Source of the DNA: Opitutia bacterium
GTDB taxonomy: Bacteria; Verrucomicrobiota; Verrucomicrobiae; Opitutales; Opitutaceae
Assembly (NCBI GenBank): GCA_947442255.1
Contig: CANEVO010000003.1
Location: 53,306 to 117,305 of the forward strand
Direction of reading: 5' to 3'
Length of the DNA: 64,000 bases
Below are positions 28,301 to 35,803 of this stretch, piece after piece (position 1 is the stretch's first letter; every line of letters begins with the position of its first letter). Position numbers and translations under genes: made by a program. The notes under the pieces are model-generated. The model saw nothing but the letters and a program-made list of their open reading frames with translations, was not told the origin of the DNA and did not search any database.

Positions 28301-29363
28301 TAATCGCCTCCTCGGGCTTCACAAAAGGGTGCGAACCGTCGGGATTCGTCCCCGGCTTGCTGGTCGGCACCGGCGTCACCGATGGCAGCGGTGCTGCTTC
28401 GCCGGAGAGATCCCGGCCCTGCGCCACGCCCCAGACCTGGAGTTCGAGATTGGACGTCATGACGTCCCGCTGGCTCAGCTCCTCGGCGATCACTTGAAAA
28501 TTGGAAACCTTCGGCCGGCCCTCCCCGGCAAAATAGGCGCCTTGCGAGCGGCCACCGTAAACATTGTAGCCGTCGAGCGCGCGGTAGCGGTCGTGCCACA
28601 TCTCGTTCTTGGCGTTGACCGCGGCCCGCAGTTTCGGGTCGACCGGCGGCGGCGGCGCCCCGCCGAAGAGGGCCGAGAAGATCTTCGCGGCCAGCTTTGC
28701 CTCGCCCGCCTCGGTCAGGTGAATGCCGTTGAACGTCAGCGGCTCCTCCCCTTTTTTCGCCGCCTCGGCAAGTAGCTCCTGCGACATCGAGAACAGGTCG
28801 ATGAACACCACACCTTCGCGGTCGCGGGCGACGTCCGCCATCGCCGCCGTGTAGAGCGCGAGGTTCGCGTTGTTTTCCGGCGGCACCGCGAAATTCGGAT
28901 CGGGGTGTTTCTCGTTGGCGATCGGCGAAAAGAGCACGATGCGCGGCGCACCGGTGCCGCTGAAATTTTTCGCCCGGGTCTCGCGCAGGTATTTATCAAG
29001 TTGTTCCGTAAAGGCCGGCAGGCCCTCCGCGCCGCGGAAAGACTCGTTGAAGCCGAAGAAGGCGAGGATCGTGCTGGCCTGGACCCGCGTCAGCCATTCC
29101 TCGGGCGTACCGAAATTCTGCGAGCGCGCCCGCATCGCCACTTCGTCGCCGGCGAAGCCAAGATTGCGCATCACCAACCGGTGCGACGGATAGCGCGCGT
29201 GGATCATCGTCTCCAGCCAGCCGTGATGCTGCATGCGGTCGGCCAGCGTATTGCCGACGAGCGCGATGTGCTCGCCCGGGTTGGGCGAAAGCGCCGGGGG
29301 CGTGGCCGCCCGACTGGACAGCACACCGGCAAGGAAACAACACGCGAGAAGACGAACGTTCAT
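25377..29363 (-). CDS. SGNH hydrolase - PVC-type dehydrogenase propeller - HEAT - azurin-like fusion
   Basis: A 1328-residue secreted protein (signal peptide about 1-19). Residues about 25-240 are an SGNH/GDSL-like hydrolase (HIALVGNTLADRM, GFNESF, FNGIHLTEAGEAKLA). Residues about 345-720 are the PVC membrane-bound dehydrogenase propeller (DTRGRLWVAAWPNYPF, DTDGDGKADRCTTFLDDL, GGAIYLSDGVFHRTQ). Residues about 740-1100 are HEAT repeats (ALLGRMLRSPDANARAAATR). The C-terminus is a cupredoxin with ligands His1214 (MPHNLVVV), Cys1283, His1288 and Met1292, spaced as in azurin. A Pro/Ala/His-rich tail ends the protein. Likely a periplasmic oxidoreductase passing electrons to its own copper site. The usual C-terminal CxxCH haem is absent. 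Confidence 0.85.
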   Translation of the reverse strand: MNVRLLACCFLAGVLSSRAATPPALSPNPGEHIALVGNTLADRMQHHGWLETMIHARYPSHRLVMRNLGFAGDEVAMRARSQNFGTPEEWLTRVQASTILAFFGFNESFRGAEGLPAFTEQLDKYLRETRAKNFSGTGAPRIVLFSPIANEKHPDPNFAVPPENNANLALYTAAMADVARDREGVVFIDLFSMSQELLAEAAKKGEEPLTFNGIHLTEAGEAKLAAKIFSALFGGAPPPPVDPKLRAAVNAKNEMWHDRYRALDGYNVYGGRSQGAYFAGEGRPKVSNFQVIAEELSQRDVMTSNLELQVWGVAQGRDLSGEAAPLPSVTPVPTSKPGTNPDGSHPFVKPEEAITKMKLHEGLKVNLFASEEQFPELSKPVQMAWDTRGRLWVAAWPNYPFRAPESKQGDRLLILEDTDGDGKADRCTTFLDDLNCPTGFQFYKDGVLIFQAPDLWFVRDTDGDGRADWKERVLMGLDSADTHHQANSLAYEPGGAIYLSDGVFHRTQVETASGPVRNLDAAIYRFEPSTGKFETYVSYGFANPHGRSFDRWGNDLITDATGNRTYFGAAFSGHLDYPAKHPNLKEFWPRPSRPSAASTILTSRHFPGDFQGNFLNGNVIQFQGIYRVKVEDEGSGLLGKQLPDFLSSSDPNFRPTGINVGPDGAVYLLDWQSPIIAHTNLNHLRDPNRGHSYGRVYRVTYEGRPLLTPPKIHGQPINALLELLKEPENHVRELAKIELGRHKANKVVAAVKDWVGRLDSRDPEYQHHLTEALWVHQWQNVVDPALLGRMLRSPDANARAAATRVLCYWRDRVPDALGLLKIQADDENPRVRLHAVRAASFFRSEEAVEVALTAIRHPLDYYLDYTLDETIKQLKPHWRDRLDDGSPLLAADPNRIRYLLRTVTTVDLLKLPRRREVLERMLTLVAVPDAARADALADLVRIRRTTGAEIILGALEAGGEIDRPGLGRLLLAQPRAELQSVRVRLENLAVKGTGPARNYGWAAGVVADGSFDAVWAQAEGQPEKLADLLGGVPLVPEIGLRASVYPRLVPLLERGLDPAASKGVASALLKAAIRAAVSTRRETPAQFRLFSGLILRGEEIVTAADALRSLPRASWSSDQADKLAAALIAWGKKTPESGRRDHGYVGAVQVADELVGRLPAAEAAPLRKELQTLRTTVLLVRAVPEEMRFDPPQLVIEAGKWFSIVFENPDAMPHNLVVVKPGARERVGQAALLLAADYRDAQGRAYVPDSPDVLGATKLVESGQKESLSFIVPFAEGVYEYACTFPGHWVTMWGRLIVTSDLNAVASAAAPVPPPAPAAAAAHAHPAK

Positions 29364-29521
29364 CGAGACAGGGGGTGATTGAAGGGCATCAAGCCGGTGA
29401 ACAGGGGTGATCGGAGAGACGCTTACTTTGCGCCACGGTCAGCGCCGGCTTACAGCAAAAAGTAAAGGCGGTCGGCTTTTGCCAGGAACGGCGCGGCGAT
29501 CCCATCTCCAGCCCAAGCGAC

Positions 29522-30889
29522 TCAATGCGGCCGCCGGAATGCGGAGGGCATCAAAGCGTGGACCGCGTCCACGATCCGGTTCTCAACGCCGGGCGCGAAA
29601 CGGTTGGGCCGGTTGTAATACAACATGGCGCCGCCCCCTTCGTAACCGCCCTCCTCGAGGACACGCTCCGAGGGGATGTAGCACGGCACGTCGTTGGAGT
29701 AGCCGTTGACCCAAAGCCGCTCCGAATCCAACTCGCGCTTCAGTCGCAAAGAGTAGTCCACGACGACCTCGCCGGGCAGGAAAACCATCGCAAGATCGGG
29801 ACCGAAATTCCAGACCTGCACCAGATAAGGCAGGGCGGTCGGAAGCGTTTCGCCCCGGTCGAGCTTCGCCAGCTGCGTGGCCGCATGATAGGCGACGGCC
29901 GCGGCCTTGTCCTTCGCCTTCGCCTCCCACTCGGCGCGCGTCGGCAGCCGGTCGAAGGGCAGCGCAATCTCGCGCGTGCGACATTCCAGCGGACCGGACA
30001 GCGGCTTGAGCTTCGTCGCCAGCAGTCGTTTTGCCTCGGTTCCGAGGGCGGTGCCGTAGGTTTCAACATGCTCGTACGTGCCGCGCGGATTTGGGTTCTG
30101 ATCCGCCCCGCACCCGATCGCGGTGAGGGCGATGGCACCGGGAAATTCCTTCTCCAAGTACTCCTGCGCGCACCCGGCCCAGTCGCCGTGGATAAAATTG
30201 AAGCCCACCGTCGTGCAGTGACACGCATAACTCGTCAGCACGGCGCGCACCTTGCCGTCGGCTCCCGTCACGCGGAGCACGGGCAGCGAGTGGTCTTCCG
30301 GCCGGAACGCGTAGACGCGGCGATTGTGGGCGAAACTGACATGACCCGCGCCCCACGCGAGGGCGGCCGGCTGGCGGTCCGCCAGCGCCGCGAGGGCGAC
30401 CTGCTCGAGCTTGTCGTTCAACTCGCGGGTATAGCGCTGGATGTTTGCCCAGTGATCGGCGGGAATGCTCGTGCCGAAGAGCGTCGAGCCGAATTGATCG
30501 ACGCCCACGCCCGCCAGCATCGGGGCGCTGTGCGTGTGACTGGAGCCAAGGGCCACGCGCTCGCCCACGACCTTCGTCCGGGCCGCGAGACGCCGGATCA
30601 GTTCGACACGCATACTGGCGGGCACCCCCAGATTATCGATCGTCACCAGCACGGCCGGCCCGTCACCATCGCTGCCGAACGCGATCGCCTTGGCAAAAAT
30701 GTGCTGCTTCACGCCCTCGCTTTCGGTGCGCCGGCCCCCGTAGCCGCTGAGCCGCACCGGGTAGTCGGGCGTGATATCGACCCGGGCGGCCCCCACCACC
30801 CACGCCGGCGCGTCCGCGGCGGAGAGCGAAAGCACGGACGGGCAAAGCACGACGAGCATGGAGAGCAGCAGCGAACGGGAAGTATTCAT
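29522..30889 (-). CDS. Neutral-ceramidase-like secreted hydrolase, paralogue 3
   Basis: 455 residues with a signal peptide (SLLLSMLVVLCPSVLSLSAA). Family start ARVDITPDYPVRLSGYGGR, then HTHS at 118-121 and a second His in YACHCTTVG. The nucleophile motif position reads GCGADQNPNPRG, with Asn in place of Ser. Paralogues 3 and 4 share the SGYGGR, DQNP.PRGT and VDYSLRLKRE signatures and form a subgroup. The gene lies upstream of the large SGNH fusion on the same strand. A 9-bp inverted repeat sits in its leader, directly before the start codon. Confidence 0.82.
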   Translation of the reverse strand: MNTSRSLLLSMLVVLCPSVLSLSAADAPAWVVGAARVDITPDYPVRLSGYGGRRTESEGVKQHIFAKAIAFGSDGDGPAVLVTIDNLGVPASMRVELIRRLAARTKVVGERVALGSSHTHSAPMLAGVGVDQFGSTLFGTSIPADHWANIQRYTRELNDKLEQVALAALADRQPAALAWGAGHVSFAHNRRVYAFRPEDHSLPVLRVTGADGKVRAVLTSYACHCTTVGFNFIHGDWAGCAQEYLEKEFPGAIALTAIGCGADQNPNPRGTYEHVETYGTALGTEAKRLLATKLKPLSGPLECRTREIALPFDRLPTRAEWEAKAKDKAAAVAYHAATQLAKLDRGETLPTALPYLVQVWNFGPDLAMVFLPGEVVVDYSLRLKRELDSERLWVNGYSNDVPCYIPSERVLEEGGYEGGGAMLYYNRPNRFAPGVENRIVDAVHALMPSAFRRPH

Positions 30890-30891
30890 GG

Positions 30892-30938
30892 GGGACCGGG
30901 GTTGGAGAACGTTTTCACCTTCATAAAATCCCGGTCCC
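30892..30938 (-). promoter_or_regulatory. Inverted repeat in the leader of paralogue 3
   Basis: Perfect 9-bp arms gggaccggg (30892-30900) and cccggtccc (30930-30938) separated by 29 nt. One arm ends 3 nt before the start codon of the minus-strand gene, so a hairpin in the mRNA could hide the start. It also lies in the divergent region before the plus-strand operon at 31039. Confidence 0.4.
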
Positions 30939-31038
30939 GTTCACAGCTTTTTTCTGAAGAGACGTCCACCTCCGTCATGCCCGGGCCGCTCGCAGGGAGT
31001 TGACCGGGGGCAAAGACCGCCACAAAACGGCGCACTTC

Positions 31039-32058
31039 ATGTTGCCCCACTCCGCTCTCATCATCGGCTGCGGCAGCATCGGCGAACGCCACCTCCGCTG
31101 CTTCTTGCAGACGGGCCGGACCCGCGTCACCGCCTGCGACACCAATCCGACCCTGCTGGAGCGCATCGCCAGCACCTACGGCGTGCCGACCAGGACCGGT
31201 GCAGCGTCCGCCATGGGGGACGCCGAGTTCGATACCGTGGTCATCTGTACCCCCGCACCCCTGCATATTCCGTTTGCGCTGGAAGCACTCGCGGCCGGTC
31301 AACACGCACTCATCGAAAAGCCGCTCTCCCATTCGCTCGCCGGGCTCGACGAACTGTTTGCGGCCCGTGCCACGTCCGGCCGGCAGGTCGCCGTGGCCTA
31401 TGTGTTGCACGTCTATCCGTTTCTCATCGCCGCCAGGGAATTTCTTGCCCGCGGCGATTTCGGGCCGGTGCTTCAGGCCACCGCGAATTGCGGCCAGCCG
31501 TTTCATGTCTTCCGCCCCGCCTACGCCCAAACCTACTATCGCGACCATGCGACGGGCGGCGGCGCGATTCAGGATGCACTCACCCACATCGCCAACTGGA
31601 TGGAAGGCGTGCTCGGACCCACGGCAAGCGTGCTCTGCGACTGCGCGCACCTCGGCCTGCCGGACGTCAACGTCGAGGATACCGTCCACGTCAGCGCGCG
31701 CCACGGCGGCGGCCGCGTGCTCGTCAACTACACCCTCAACCAGTTTCAGGCGCCCAATGAAATCGCGCTGCAGTTCAACGCGGCCGGTGGCAGCGTGAAG
31801 ATCGAGTTTCACCGGCAGCGCTGGGGCACCTTCCCGGCCGGCGCGAGCGACTGGACGTGGCACGAGGCACCGCCCGTCGAACGCGACGCGCATTTCATCG
31901 CGCAGGCGAATGCGTTTCTCGACCAAATCGAAGGCCGGCCCTCGCGCCTGTGTTCATTGGAAGCGGCGGCTCAGACGCTGCGTTTCAATCTCGCCGCCCT
32001 CGCCTCCGCCAAGCGCGGAGCACGCGTCTCCTGTGCCGAGCTATCCCGCGATGCCTGA
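31039..32058 (+). CDS. Gfo/Idh/MocA-family oxidoreductase A
   Basis: 339 residues from ATG 31039 (MLPHSALIIGCGSIGERHL); the earlier ATG at 31000 has no family similarity. NAD(P)-dependent sugar or inositol dehydrogenase fold: N-terminal Rossmann motif GCGSIG, the dinucleotide/catalytic EKP motif (ALIEKPLSHS), and the substrate-domain GGGAIQDALTHIANW with the catalytic Asp/His pattern. First gene of a compact four-gene operon; its stop overlaps the start of the next gene by 8 nt (ATGCCTGA). Probably oxidises or reduces a sugar acid or cyclitol. Confidence 0.85.
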   Translation: MLPHSALIIGCGSIGERHLRCFLQTGRTRVTACDTNPTLLERIASTYGVPTRTGAASAMGDAEFDTVVICTPAPLHIPFALEALAAGQHALIEKPLSHSLAGLDELFAARATSGRQVAVAYVLHVYPFLIAAREFLARGDFGPVLQATANCGQPFHVFRPAYAQTYYRDHATGGGAIQDALTHIANWMEGVLGPTASVLCDCAHLGLPDVNVEDTVHVSARHGGGRVLVNYTLNQFQAPNEIALQFNAAGGSVKIEFHRQRWGTFPAGASDWTWHEAPPVERDAHFIAQANAFLDQIEGRPSRLCSLEAAAQTLRFNLAALASAKRGARVSCAELSRDA

Positions 32059-33025
32059 TTCCGCCCGTAATTCCACTCGCGAGCTTCGTCTCGCCATGCT
32101 GGGCATGATCCCCGGCAACGGGCATCCGTATTCCTGGTCCGCCATCGTCAACGGCTACGATCAATCGACCATGGCGGCATGCCCGTATCCGGTGATTCCG
32201 CGTTATCTCGACGCCCAGCCCGCCGGCTCGGTGCGCGTGCCGGGCGCCCGCGTGACCCATCTTTGGACCGACAACCCCGCCGAAGCGCCCGCGGTGGCTG
32301 CCGCCGCGCTCATTCCGCACCTCGTCGCCCGCCCCGAAGACGTGATCGGCCACGTCGACGCCGTCCTGATCGCCACCGACGATGGCTTCGACCATGTGCG
32401 GCGCGCCCGTCCGTTCATCGAGGCGGGCCTGCCGGTCTTCGTCGACAAACCGTTGGCGCTCACGCTCGAGGATCTGCGCACATTCATCGCTTGGGAAAAG
32501 GCCGGCGCCCGGCTCCTCTCCTCCAGCGGCCTGCGCTACGCACCCGAGCTCGCCCCGTTTCTCCCGGGCACCATCCATCCCGCGGTCGGCGAACTTCGCT
32601 GGATTTCCGCGCTGACCTGCAAGACGTGGGACCGCTACGGCATCCACGTGCTCGAACCGCTCCTGCGGATTCTAGGGCCGGGTTTCTTATCGGTGCGCCT
32701 GGAGTCCGCCCCCGGCGTCGAAGTCGCCCAGCTCACTCATCGCACCGGCGTGCAGATTACGGTGCCCGTGATTTACGACGGTGGCGCCACTTTTGGCACG
32801 CTGCAGCTCTGCGGCACGGGGGGAATCGTCACCGTCAAACTCGCGGACACCTACACCGCGTTTCGCGGGCAGATCGGGAGCTTCATCGATTTCGTGCGCA
32901 ACGGACAGCCGCCCTTCCCTTTTGCCGAAACCATCGAGCTCATGAGCATCCTCATCGCCGGCATGCGCAGTCGCACCGAAGGCTCGCGCCGCGTCGAGAT
33001 CGGGGAAATCATGGCCGCGCTTTAA
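32051..33025 (+). CDS. Gfo/Idh/MocA-family oxidoreductase B
   Basis: 324 residues from ATG 32051, which overlaps the previous gene. The N-terminus (RLAMLGMIPGNGHPYSW) has a diverged Rossmann loop, but the family VDAVLIATDDGFDHV and VFVDKPLALT (EKP equivalent with Asp in place of Glu) segments are present. The C-terminal domain is shorter than usual. Likely a partner or related step to oxidoreductase A; catalysis may differ because of the altered nucleotide loop. Second gene of the operon; the next gene starts 10 bp after its stop. Confidence 0.78.
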   Translation: MPDSARNSTRELRLAMLGMIPGNGHPYSWSAIVNGYDQSTMAACPYPVIPRYLDAQPAGSVRVPGARVTHLWTDNPAEAPAVAAAALIPHLVARPEDVIGHVDAVLIATDDGFDHVRRARPFIEAGLPVFVDKPLALTLEDLRTFIAWEKAGARLLSSSGLRYAPELAPFLPGTIHPAVGELRWISALTCKTWDRYGIHVLEPLLRILGPGFLSVRLESAPGVEVAQLTHRTGVQITVPVIYDGGATFGTLQLCGTGGIVTVKLADTYTAFRGQIGSFIDFVRNGQPPFPFAETIELMSILIAGMRSRTEGSRRVEIGEIMAAL

Positions 33026-33034
33026 ATTTCTTCT

Positions 33035-33859
33035 ATGAATACCCGCCCCAGTCGCGTGTTGGCGCTGCTCCGCCAGGGCCAGCTCCCGACCGTCTTGAAG
33101 CTGAATCTTTCGGATCCGCGCGTCATCGAAATCGCCGGCCTTTCCGGCATCGACGCCGTCTGGCTCTGCAACGAACACGTGCCCAACGACTGGCTCGGCC
33201 TCGAAAACCAGATTCGCGCCGCCCGCATCCATAATATCGACACGCTCGTCCGCGTCACCCGCGGTAGCTACAGCGACTACGTCCGCCCGCTGGAGGCTGG
33301 GGCCACCGGCATCATCGTGCCTCATGTGGCCGACGAAAAGGAAGCCCGGCAGATCGTTGAATGGGTGCGATTTCACCCCGTCGGCAAGCGCGCCCTTGAT
33401 GGCGGCAACGTCGACGGGCATTTCTGCCAGATTCCCGTCGAGGAATATCTCCGCCATAGCAACGCGGAGCGCGTCGTCATCCTCCAGATCGAGTCGCCCG
33501 AGGCGCTCGAGAACGTGGAGAAAATCGCCGCCGTCCCCGGATTCAACGGCCTGCTTTTCGGCCCCGGCGATTTCAGCCACCGCATCGGCAAGGTCGGCCA
33601 GCTCAACGCCCCGGAAGTCGTCGCGGCGCGGAAACGCGTGGCCGCCGCGGCCCGGCAGCACGGCAAGTTTGCCATGACCGCCGGCTTGTTCGCTCCCTTT
33701 GCCGACTTGGTCAGCGAGGGACATCAGGTTTTCAACCTCGGCGCCGACGTCATCGGCTTGGCGACCTATGCAAAACAGCGCCTTGAGCTGTTTCGAAGCG
33801 AAATTGGCACCCTGCCCGCCCCGCTGAAACCGGCGGCAACCTCCCCGTATGCAAGCTGA
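33035..33859 (+). CDS. HpcH/HpaI-family aldolase
   Basis: A 274-residue class II aldolase/citrate lyase-like TIM barrel. Members split 2-keto-3-deoxy acids into pyruvate plus an aldehyde. Visible segments are GIDAVWLCNEHV at the start of the barrel, LVRVTRGSYSDYVRPLEAGATGIIVPHV (with catalytic Arg and the PHV strand), VILQIESPEALENVEKIAAVPG with the metal Glu and FGPGDFSHRIG with the metal Asp. Third gene of the operon; it overlaps the SDR gene by 11 nt. Confidence 0.88.
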   Translation: MNTRPSRVLALLRQGQLPTVLKLNLSDPRVIEIAGLSGIDAVWLCNEHVPNDWLGLENQIRAARIHNIDTLVRVTRGSYSDYVRPLEAGATGIIVPHVADEKEARQIVEWVRFHPVGKRALDGGNVDGHFCQIPVEEYLRHSNAERVVILQIESPEALENVEKIAAVPGFNGLLFGPGDFSHRIGKVGQLNAPEVVAARKRVAAAARQHGKFAMTAGLFAPFADLVSEGHQVFNLGADVIGLATYAKQRLELFRSEIGTLPAPLKPAATSPYAS

Positions 33860-34637
33860 GGCCCCGTCGTTCTCCCTCGCCGGCAAGGTCGTCGTCCAGT
33901 GCGGCGGCACCGGCCTGCTCGGGCGCGCGCTCGCCACCGGCATCGCCGCCAGCGGCGCCACGCTGATCGTCGCTTCGCGCGACCGGACCAAAGTCGAAGC
34001 GCAGCTCGCGGCCCAACGCGCCGCCGGTCGGGCCGTCCACCCCGAGCAGGTCGACCTCGGCGACGAGGCGTCGATCCACGCGCTGCGCGACCGGGTGCTC
34101 GCGGCCCACGGTAGAATCGACGGAGTCGTGTTCAATGCCGTTACCCGCCCGATGCGTTCGATGGCCGACGACCTTTCCGCCTGGAGGGAGTCGATGGCGG
34201 TGAACGCCACCGGGTTCTTCGCCGTCGTGCGCGCCCTCGGCGACGCGATGGCCCGGAGCGGCGGCGGCAGCATCGTCAACATCGCCTCGATGCAGGGCAT
34301 GATCGGCATGAACCCGGCGCTGTACGAGGGCACCACGATGACCGCGCCGCCGGATTATTTTTTCCATAAGGGCGGCATGATCAATCTCACGCGCTACCTC
34401 GCGTCGCACTACGGCCCGCAAAACGTACGCGTCAACGTGGTCTCGCCCGGCGGCATCTACAATCCGGAGAAGCCGCCGCCGCCCGCCTTCCTCGAACGCT
34501 ACGCGAAAGCCACCATGCTCGGCCGGATGGCCGACGCGCCCGAGATCAGCGGAGCCGTCGTGTTCCTGCTCAGCGACGCCGCCACCTACGTCACCGGCAC
34601 GAACCTCGTCGTCGACGGCGGCTACACGGCGAAATGA
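33849..34637 (+). CDS. SDR-family oxidoreductase
   Basis: A 262-residue classical short-chain dehydrogenase. The cofactor loop is CGGTGLLGRA (residues 18-27), the catalytic set is Ser137 (NIASMQG), Tyr160 and Lys164 (YFFHK), and the C-terminus TYVTGTNLVVDGGYT is typical. Members of this kind act as 3-keto or 5-keto sugar-acid reductases. Last gene of the four-gene plus-strand operon, overlapping the aldolase gene by 11 nt, and followed by a hairpin. Confidence 0.87.
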   Translation: MQAEAPSFSLAGKVVVQCGGTGLLGRALATGIAASGATLIVASRDRTKVEAQLAAQRAAGRAVHPEQVDLGDEASIHALRDRVLAAHGRIDGVVFNAVTRPMRSMADDLSAWRESMAVNATGFFAVVRALGDAMARSGGGSIVNIASMQGMIGMNPALYEGTTMTAPPDYFFHKGGMINLTRYLASHYGPQNVRVNVVSPGGIYNPEKPPPPAFLERYAKATMLGRMADAPEISGAVVFLLSDAATYVTGTNLVVDGGYTAK

Positions 34638-34662
34638 AGATTTCTGCGGCGAGATCGGAATC

Positions 34663-34677
34663 GCGGCAAAAAGCCGC
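34663..34677. terminator. REP-like hairpin between convergent genes
   Basis: Stem gcggc (34663-34667) and gccgc (34673-34677) around an AAAAA loop, in the context aatcgcggcaaaaagccgct. On the minus strand the loop is TTTTT. This phrase resembles widespread REP sequences and sits between convergent transcripts. Confidence 0.4.
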
Positions 34678-34716
34678 TCCTCCAGTCTGGCGCAAATGCC
34701 TCGGGACTGTTCGCCG

Positions 34717-35283
34717 CTACGTCACCGTCTTCTTGTCGTCCGGATCCGTCGCCTTGTCGTAGCGATCGAGCGTCGATCCGGGCGGCCGCCAGTTGGCCTG
34801 CAAGCGGACGTCCTTGGGCCCCGCGACTTCGCCCGACGCTGACAGCCCGCCCGTCGCTCCGGCGGCGCGGAGTTCCCACCAACACTGGCCGCAGTGGTTA
34901 TGCTCGTGATCGATGACAAAACCCGACTCCGCCATCATCGGACCGATCCAGCCCATACAGTGATCGCAATAATCCCGGTGTTGCTGGAGGCCGTTGCGCA
35001 GCAGAAATCCCTTCGACGGGCAGGAATGCATGTCGATGCGAAACACGTCCGGCTTCTGCGTGATGGAAAAGGCGAGCTCGGGTGATTCCTCCGTCAGCGT
35101 GTGGCCCCAGTATTTGGCCATGCCCGCAAAACCCTGACTCTGGATCAACTCGCGCGCATGACGCTGGCTGTCGTGGTTGATCGCCTCGTTCCAATAGTCG
35201 CGGAGGAGCTCATGGCCGCCGGCCCTTTCCATCCACGCAAACGTCCACTCGTAGTGGCCGCAGAAATCGTAGGTGCCGAGCAT
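34717..35283 (-). CDS. Cys/His-rich protein A (ATC-hydrolase-like)
   Basis: 188 residues from ATG 35283, whose first base overlaps the stop of the upstream paralogue (TGATG). No signal peptide. It has His86-Ser-Cys88-Pro, then Cys106-x2-Cys109 in YCDHC and Cys131-x2-Cys134 in HCGQCWWE. The pattern resembles, by eye, the L-2-amino-thiazoline-4-carboxylic acid hydrolase-like family (C-P segment, then a second Cys group, then a GxxCxW end). A metal or redox site is plausible. The C-terminal 45 residues are polar and unlike the paralogue. True function unknown. Confidence 0.6.
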   Translation of the reverse strand: MLGTYDFCGHYEWTFAWMERAGGHELLRDYWNEAINHDSQRHARELIQSQGFAGMAKYWGHTLTEESPELAFSITQKPDVFRIDMHSCPSKGFLLRNGLQQHRDYCDHCMGWIGPMMAESGFVIDHEHNHCGQCWWELRAAGATGGLSASGEVAGPKDVRLQANWRPPGSTLDRYDKATDPDDKKTVT

Positions 35284-35792
35284 CAGCGGGCCTCCTCGAT
35301 CTGGTGGGGAAGCTGCGGCGGCAAGGCCGCCGCCGGGGTCGCAAAGGTGTGCCGGCAGGAGCCGTTGCCCCCGGCCAGCCGCATCGTGAAACCCGCGGCC
35401 TCCGCCCGGGCGTTGCCCAAAATAAAACAATGCTGGCAATACTCCCGGACGATTTCCCGCCCGCCGGCCCGCAGGTGCTTGATCGCCGGGCATTCGTGCA
35501 CCACCACCTCGACCCGGTCGGCCTGCTCGGTGACATCGACCCGGGCACCGGGCTCGGCGTCAAAGAACGCCCGCCAGTAACGCGCGATCGCCGGCAGGCC
35601 GCCCTCGCGCCAGCTGCGATTGACCGGCGCAAAATAGCCGCGGCCCATTTCCTCGAGGTAGCGTTGCCAGCCGTCCATCCCCAGCCGGCGCAGCAGGAAA
35701 CGAAAGGTCGCGTTGATGCCGTAGTAGAAATCAGCCGAGCCCTGCGGCTTCGTGTCCGTGTAGGGCAGCGGGAAGTCGGACGGAGGCGGCAT
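35283..35792 (-). CDS. Cys/His-rich protein B, paralogue of A
   Basis: 169 residues from ATG 35792 (MPPPSDFPLPYTD); the frame is open further upstream but that part overlaps the DapA-family gene. Residues His99-Glu-Cys101-Pro, Cys119-x2-Cys122 in YCQHC and Cys146 in GSCRHTF match protein A in order and spacing, except that the last CxxC has a single Cys. The N-terminal half (FYYGINATFRFLLRRLG, YFAPVNRSWREGG) is helical. Translationally coupled to A and 12 bp after the DapA-family gene, so probably the same pathway or heterodimer. Confidence 0.6.
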   Translation of the reverse strand: MPPPSDFPLPYTDTKPQGSADFYYGINATFRFLLRRLGMDGWQRYLEEMGRGYFAPVNRSWREGGLPAIARYWRAFFDAEPGARVDVTEQADRVEVVVHECPAIKHLRAGGREIVREYCQHCFILGNARAEAAGFTMRLAGGNGSCRHTFATPAAALPPQLPHQIEEAR

Positions 35793-35803
35793 GGTCGCGA
35801 GCG

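Noticed and set aside
25722..28775. Plus-strand frame of 1017 codons opposite the SGNH fusion gene
   Set aside because: Runs antisense to a protein with clear domains; composition is Arg/Gly/His rich as expected for a shadow frame.
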